A stretch of 7,305 bases of DNA from Pseudomonadales bacterium (GTDB lineage: Bacteria; Pseudomonadota; Gammaproteobacteria; Pseudomonadales; Azotimanducaceae): positions 1-7,305 of the forward strand of contig JAQWQN010000233.1 of assembly GCA_029244465.1 (NCBI GenBank), in the 5' to 3' direction. How positions within the stretch are numbered: the stretch's first letter is position 1; the number at the start of each line of letters is the position of its first letter. Below, in pieces: positions 5,409-7,305 of the stretch. The position numbers and the translations under genes are program-made. The notes under the pieces were generated by a model. That model saw only the letters and a program-made list of their open reading frames with translations, was not told where the DNA came from and did no database searches.

Positions 5409-7305
5409 TCAATCGCCGGGGTGCTCAAAAGGCTCCGGATCCAAAAAACGTTGCAGCACGTTCCCCGTGATCAGAGCAATTTCATTTTGATAATTGTTGT
5501 GCGCGAGGGATCCTGCATAGGAGATTGACCCTGTGCTGAAAACGGCGCCACCACCACTAACCTCAAAGAACACCATGTCAGCGCGTACTTTGGGGTCTTC
5601 GCCAAAGGGTTCAGACATGTGGACTTCCTCAGTGACGCGCAGCATACCCTTTTTGTGATTTTCAGAGGTCGCAATCACCAATGCGTGCGCGGGAGAGCCC
5701 AGCGTACGATCAAACCGATCGATTTCTTCTCCGGCCGCACCGCCACCTTGATTCCCAAAGCTCCCCCAGGTCTCACGCTCAGCCACATCGCTGACGCCGT
5801 TAACAATAAAACCGACTCGCGGATCCAGGGCACCAGGCTGCATACGATAATAGGTGCCTCCGTCAAAGCCCTGTGCCGCAAAACCTATACCCACCAACTG
5901 ATTAGGCGGCTTGCCTAAACGACGCCACATGCCGCCGTACTCGCCGCCAAATTGGTGATAATACTCACCGGCTTGCGCCATCCAAGCCCGCGTACCGCCT
6001 TCAGCTCTGCGCACCTCCATGACAGCCGGATTATCCTCCTGAAAGGCAACTCGCCAATAGAAACCGTTACCACCCATATACATGAGACGCCCATTGTCAG
6101 ACAACCACTCCTCTAGCGCATCTCGCATAGGCGTGGAGTAGTATTCGGGATGCGTGCCTGTTAGGAGACACTGGTAACCTTCGAGCGCTTCCAGGCCATC
6201 TCGGTGAATATCTTCGTCCGTGACCACATCAAACTCTTGCTCGCACGCATCCAGCCAAGCCGTGATATGTGTATCCGCATTGAACGCCCACGTACCGGTT
6301 TGCGGCTTCATGTTCAAAACCGGTCGCAAACGTGACGAGAAGTGAATCCCGCTATGATCACGATGATGTTCGTACATTGAGAACCCGACCTCTTCGTGCG
6401 CTCTTAGAAAGGCATCGTTCGCATGGTGCAGTTTCGGCGAGCCAAAGGGAGAATCACTCACACCAAGGCGCTGGTTCGCATACGCCAAGTAGCTTGCGGT
6501 TGGCACCAGGTAGGCGAGCGACTTACGTGCCGCCCGCGGGGCACGAACGAAAAAGGGCATGAAGTCCACCGATTCTCGTAATTCAACCTTTAGTGCGTAT
6601 TGGCCACTGGCAAGATCATCAGGAACGGTCCAGTTAATACTCTCCATCCACCCCGCGTCTGTCAGATCATCTTCATGAAAATGAATGGCACCATAATGAT
6701 CCGGTTGTTCATGATAACTCTGCTTAGAACCATCCCAATGCACACCACACACGCCACGAGTTGGATTCTGGTAGAGCCTGCCGTGACAGTCGTTGCCGGA
6801 GACATCAATCATTTTTTGGCTGCCTATCTCCTGAGAGAAATCCAGGTGCAAGCAATCGTGATCGGGTCCTGAAATTTTGATCGCTTCAAGCCGACCATTA
6901 AAATGCGCTACGCCAGGCGCAGAAGCGGCCAAGACGATGTCACCCTCTGCGACCCGCAACGTCGAATCACTACTTTGTGCCCGTGTGAATTCACGTTCTG
7001 CAGGGCCAAGCGGCTTCGATACGACCCGCAACAACGGTTCGGTACCAATCTTCAGACTGCACCAATACCAACGCAGGTCTTGCAGCTCGATCGGCACATG
7101 TATGCCATCCTCAGCCCATCTCGCAAAGACCCCCGTGTCTGAAATCGAAACGTCTAATCCTTGCCAGCGGAACAGCGTTTGCCGCCCACGATTAACAAGG
7201 GTCGGATAAAACCAGAAGCTGATTTCGCCAGCATCGAGACCAGGAACGTTCTCAATAATACCGTAGGATCCGTTTATAAGCGGTTGATTTGTAACAGATA
7301 CATCT
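5409..7305 (-). CDS. N,N-dimethylformamidase large (beta) subunit-like protein, N terminus outside the window
   Basis: The frame stays open to the window edge (69 further codons above the GTG at 7097, all sense), so that GTG is an internal Val and about 631 residues are visible. Paracoccus dimethylformamidase beta is roughly 760 residues, so perhaps 130 are missing. Known DMFase hydrolyses DMF to dimethylamine and formate with a mononuclear iron held by two Tyr and one Glu. Counting from the GTG codon, a LamG/concanavalin-like region covers the upstream part to about 150 (EISFWFYPT, HLDFS, WDGS, GAIHFHEDDL). The catalytic part follows: SYLAYAN (Y203/Y206), MYEHHRDHSG (Y242), VVTDEDIH, THPEYYS (H316, E318), GGNGFYW (N344), GGEYGGMWRR, and the end NVLQRFLDPEPF. 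The spacing E318 to N344 is 26, as I recall for Glu521 and Asn547 of the Paracoccus enzyme. No small (alpha) subunit gene is in view. Its true substrate may be another amide or formamide. Confidence 0.88.
   Translation of the reverse strand, partial: DVSVTNQPLINGSYGIIENVPGLDAGEISFWFYPTLVNRGRQTLFRWQGLDVSISDTGVFARWAEDGIHVPIELQDLRWYWCSLKIGTEPLLRVVSKPLGPAEREFTRAQSSDSTLRVAEGDIVLAASAPGVAHFNGRLEAIKISGPDHDCLHLDFSQEIGSQKMIDVSGNDCHGRLYQNPTRGVCGVHWDGSKQSYHEQPDHYGAIHFHEDDLTDAGWMESINWTVPDDLASGQYALKVELRESVDFMPFFVRAPRAARKSLAYLVPTASYLAYANQRLGVSDSPFGSPKLHHANDAFLRAHEEVGFSMYEHHRDHSGIHFSSRLRPVLNMKPQTGTWAFNADTHITAWLDACEQEFDVVTDEDIHRDGLEALEGYQCLLTGTHPEYYSTPMRDALEEWLSDNGRLMYMGGNGFYWRVAFQEDNPAVMEVRRAEGGTRAWMAQAGEYYHQFGGEYGGMWRRLGKPPNQLVGIGFAAQGFDGGTYYRMQPGALDPRVGFIVNGVSDVAERETWGSFGNQGGGAAGEEIDRFDRTLGSPAHALVIATSENHKKGMLRVTEEVHMSEPFGEDPKVRADMVFFEVSGGGAVFSTGSISYAGSLAHNNYQNEIALITGNVLQRFLDPEPFEHPGD

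Noticed and set aside
7095..7097. GTG (complement of CAC) as the start of the dimethylformamidase-like gene
   Set aside because: All 69 codons above it to the edge are sense and encode a plausible LamG-type beta strand region (EISFWFYPT), so the gene continues past the window.
1..7305. CRISPR arrays, tRNA or rRNA genes, insertion sequences and direct repeats
   Set aside because: Coding sequence fills nearly the whole window, and I saw no regularly spaced repeats, transposase motifs or RNA-gene signatures by eye.

Overview
The window holds six protein-coding genes and almost no non-coding DNA. Five lie head to tail on the + strand (1-5377). One large gene on the - strand (5409-7305) runs towards them. 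The first + gene and the - gene are both cut by the window edges. Moderate GC, short spacers, ATGA-type overlap and the protein families present suggest a proteobacterium, possibly an environmental or marine gammaproteobacterium. That placement is inferred from style and was not tested.

The + strand genes, in order, are: the C-terminal half of a microsomal-type (EPHX1-like) epoxide hydrolase; acetoacetyl-CoA synthetase (aacS); a small carboxymuconolactone-decarboxylase-fold protein; a zinc-free medium-chain dehydrogenase/reductase of the quinone oxidoreductase type; and an FAD-dependent monooxygenase-like oxidoreductase. Junctions are a 4-nt overlap, a 9-nt gap, a 6-nt gap and an overlap of 8 or 23 nt depending on the start chosen. 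This looks like one transcript whose promoter lies upstream of the window.

The - strand gene is the large subunit of a family whose characterised member is N,N-dimethylformamidase. It has a LamG/concanavalin-like N-terminal region and a C-terminal catalytic domain with the expected iron-ligand candidates. The two transcription units converge over 31 bp with no convincing terminator.

Taken together, the region looks like an accessory catabolic island. A flavoprotein could oxygenate a substrate, the hydrolase could open an epoxide, the reductase and the CMD-fold protein could act on intermediates, and AacS would activate acetoacetate (or a similar 3-oxoacid) to its CoA thioester for entry to central metabolism. 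The amidohydrolase-like gene may serve the same or a separate nitrogenous substrate. The pathway and substrate are inference only. The features most worth a second look are the loss of the Asp in the GD motif of the flavoprotein, its hydrophobic, arginine-rich tail, and the grouping of these families.
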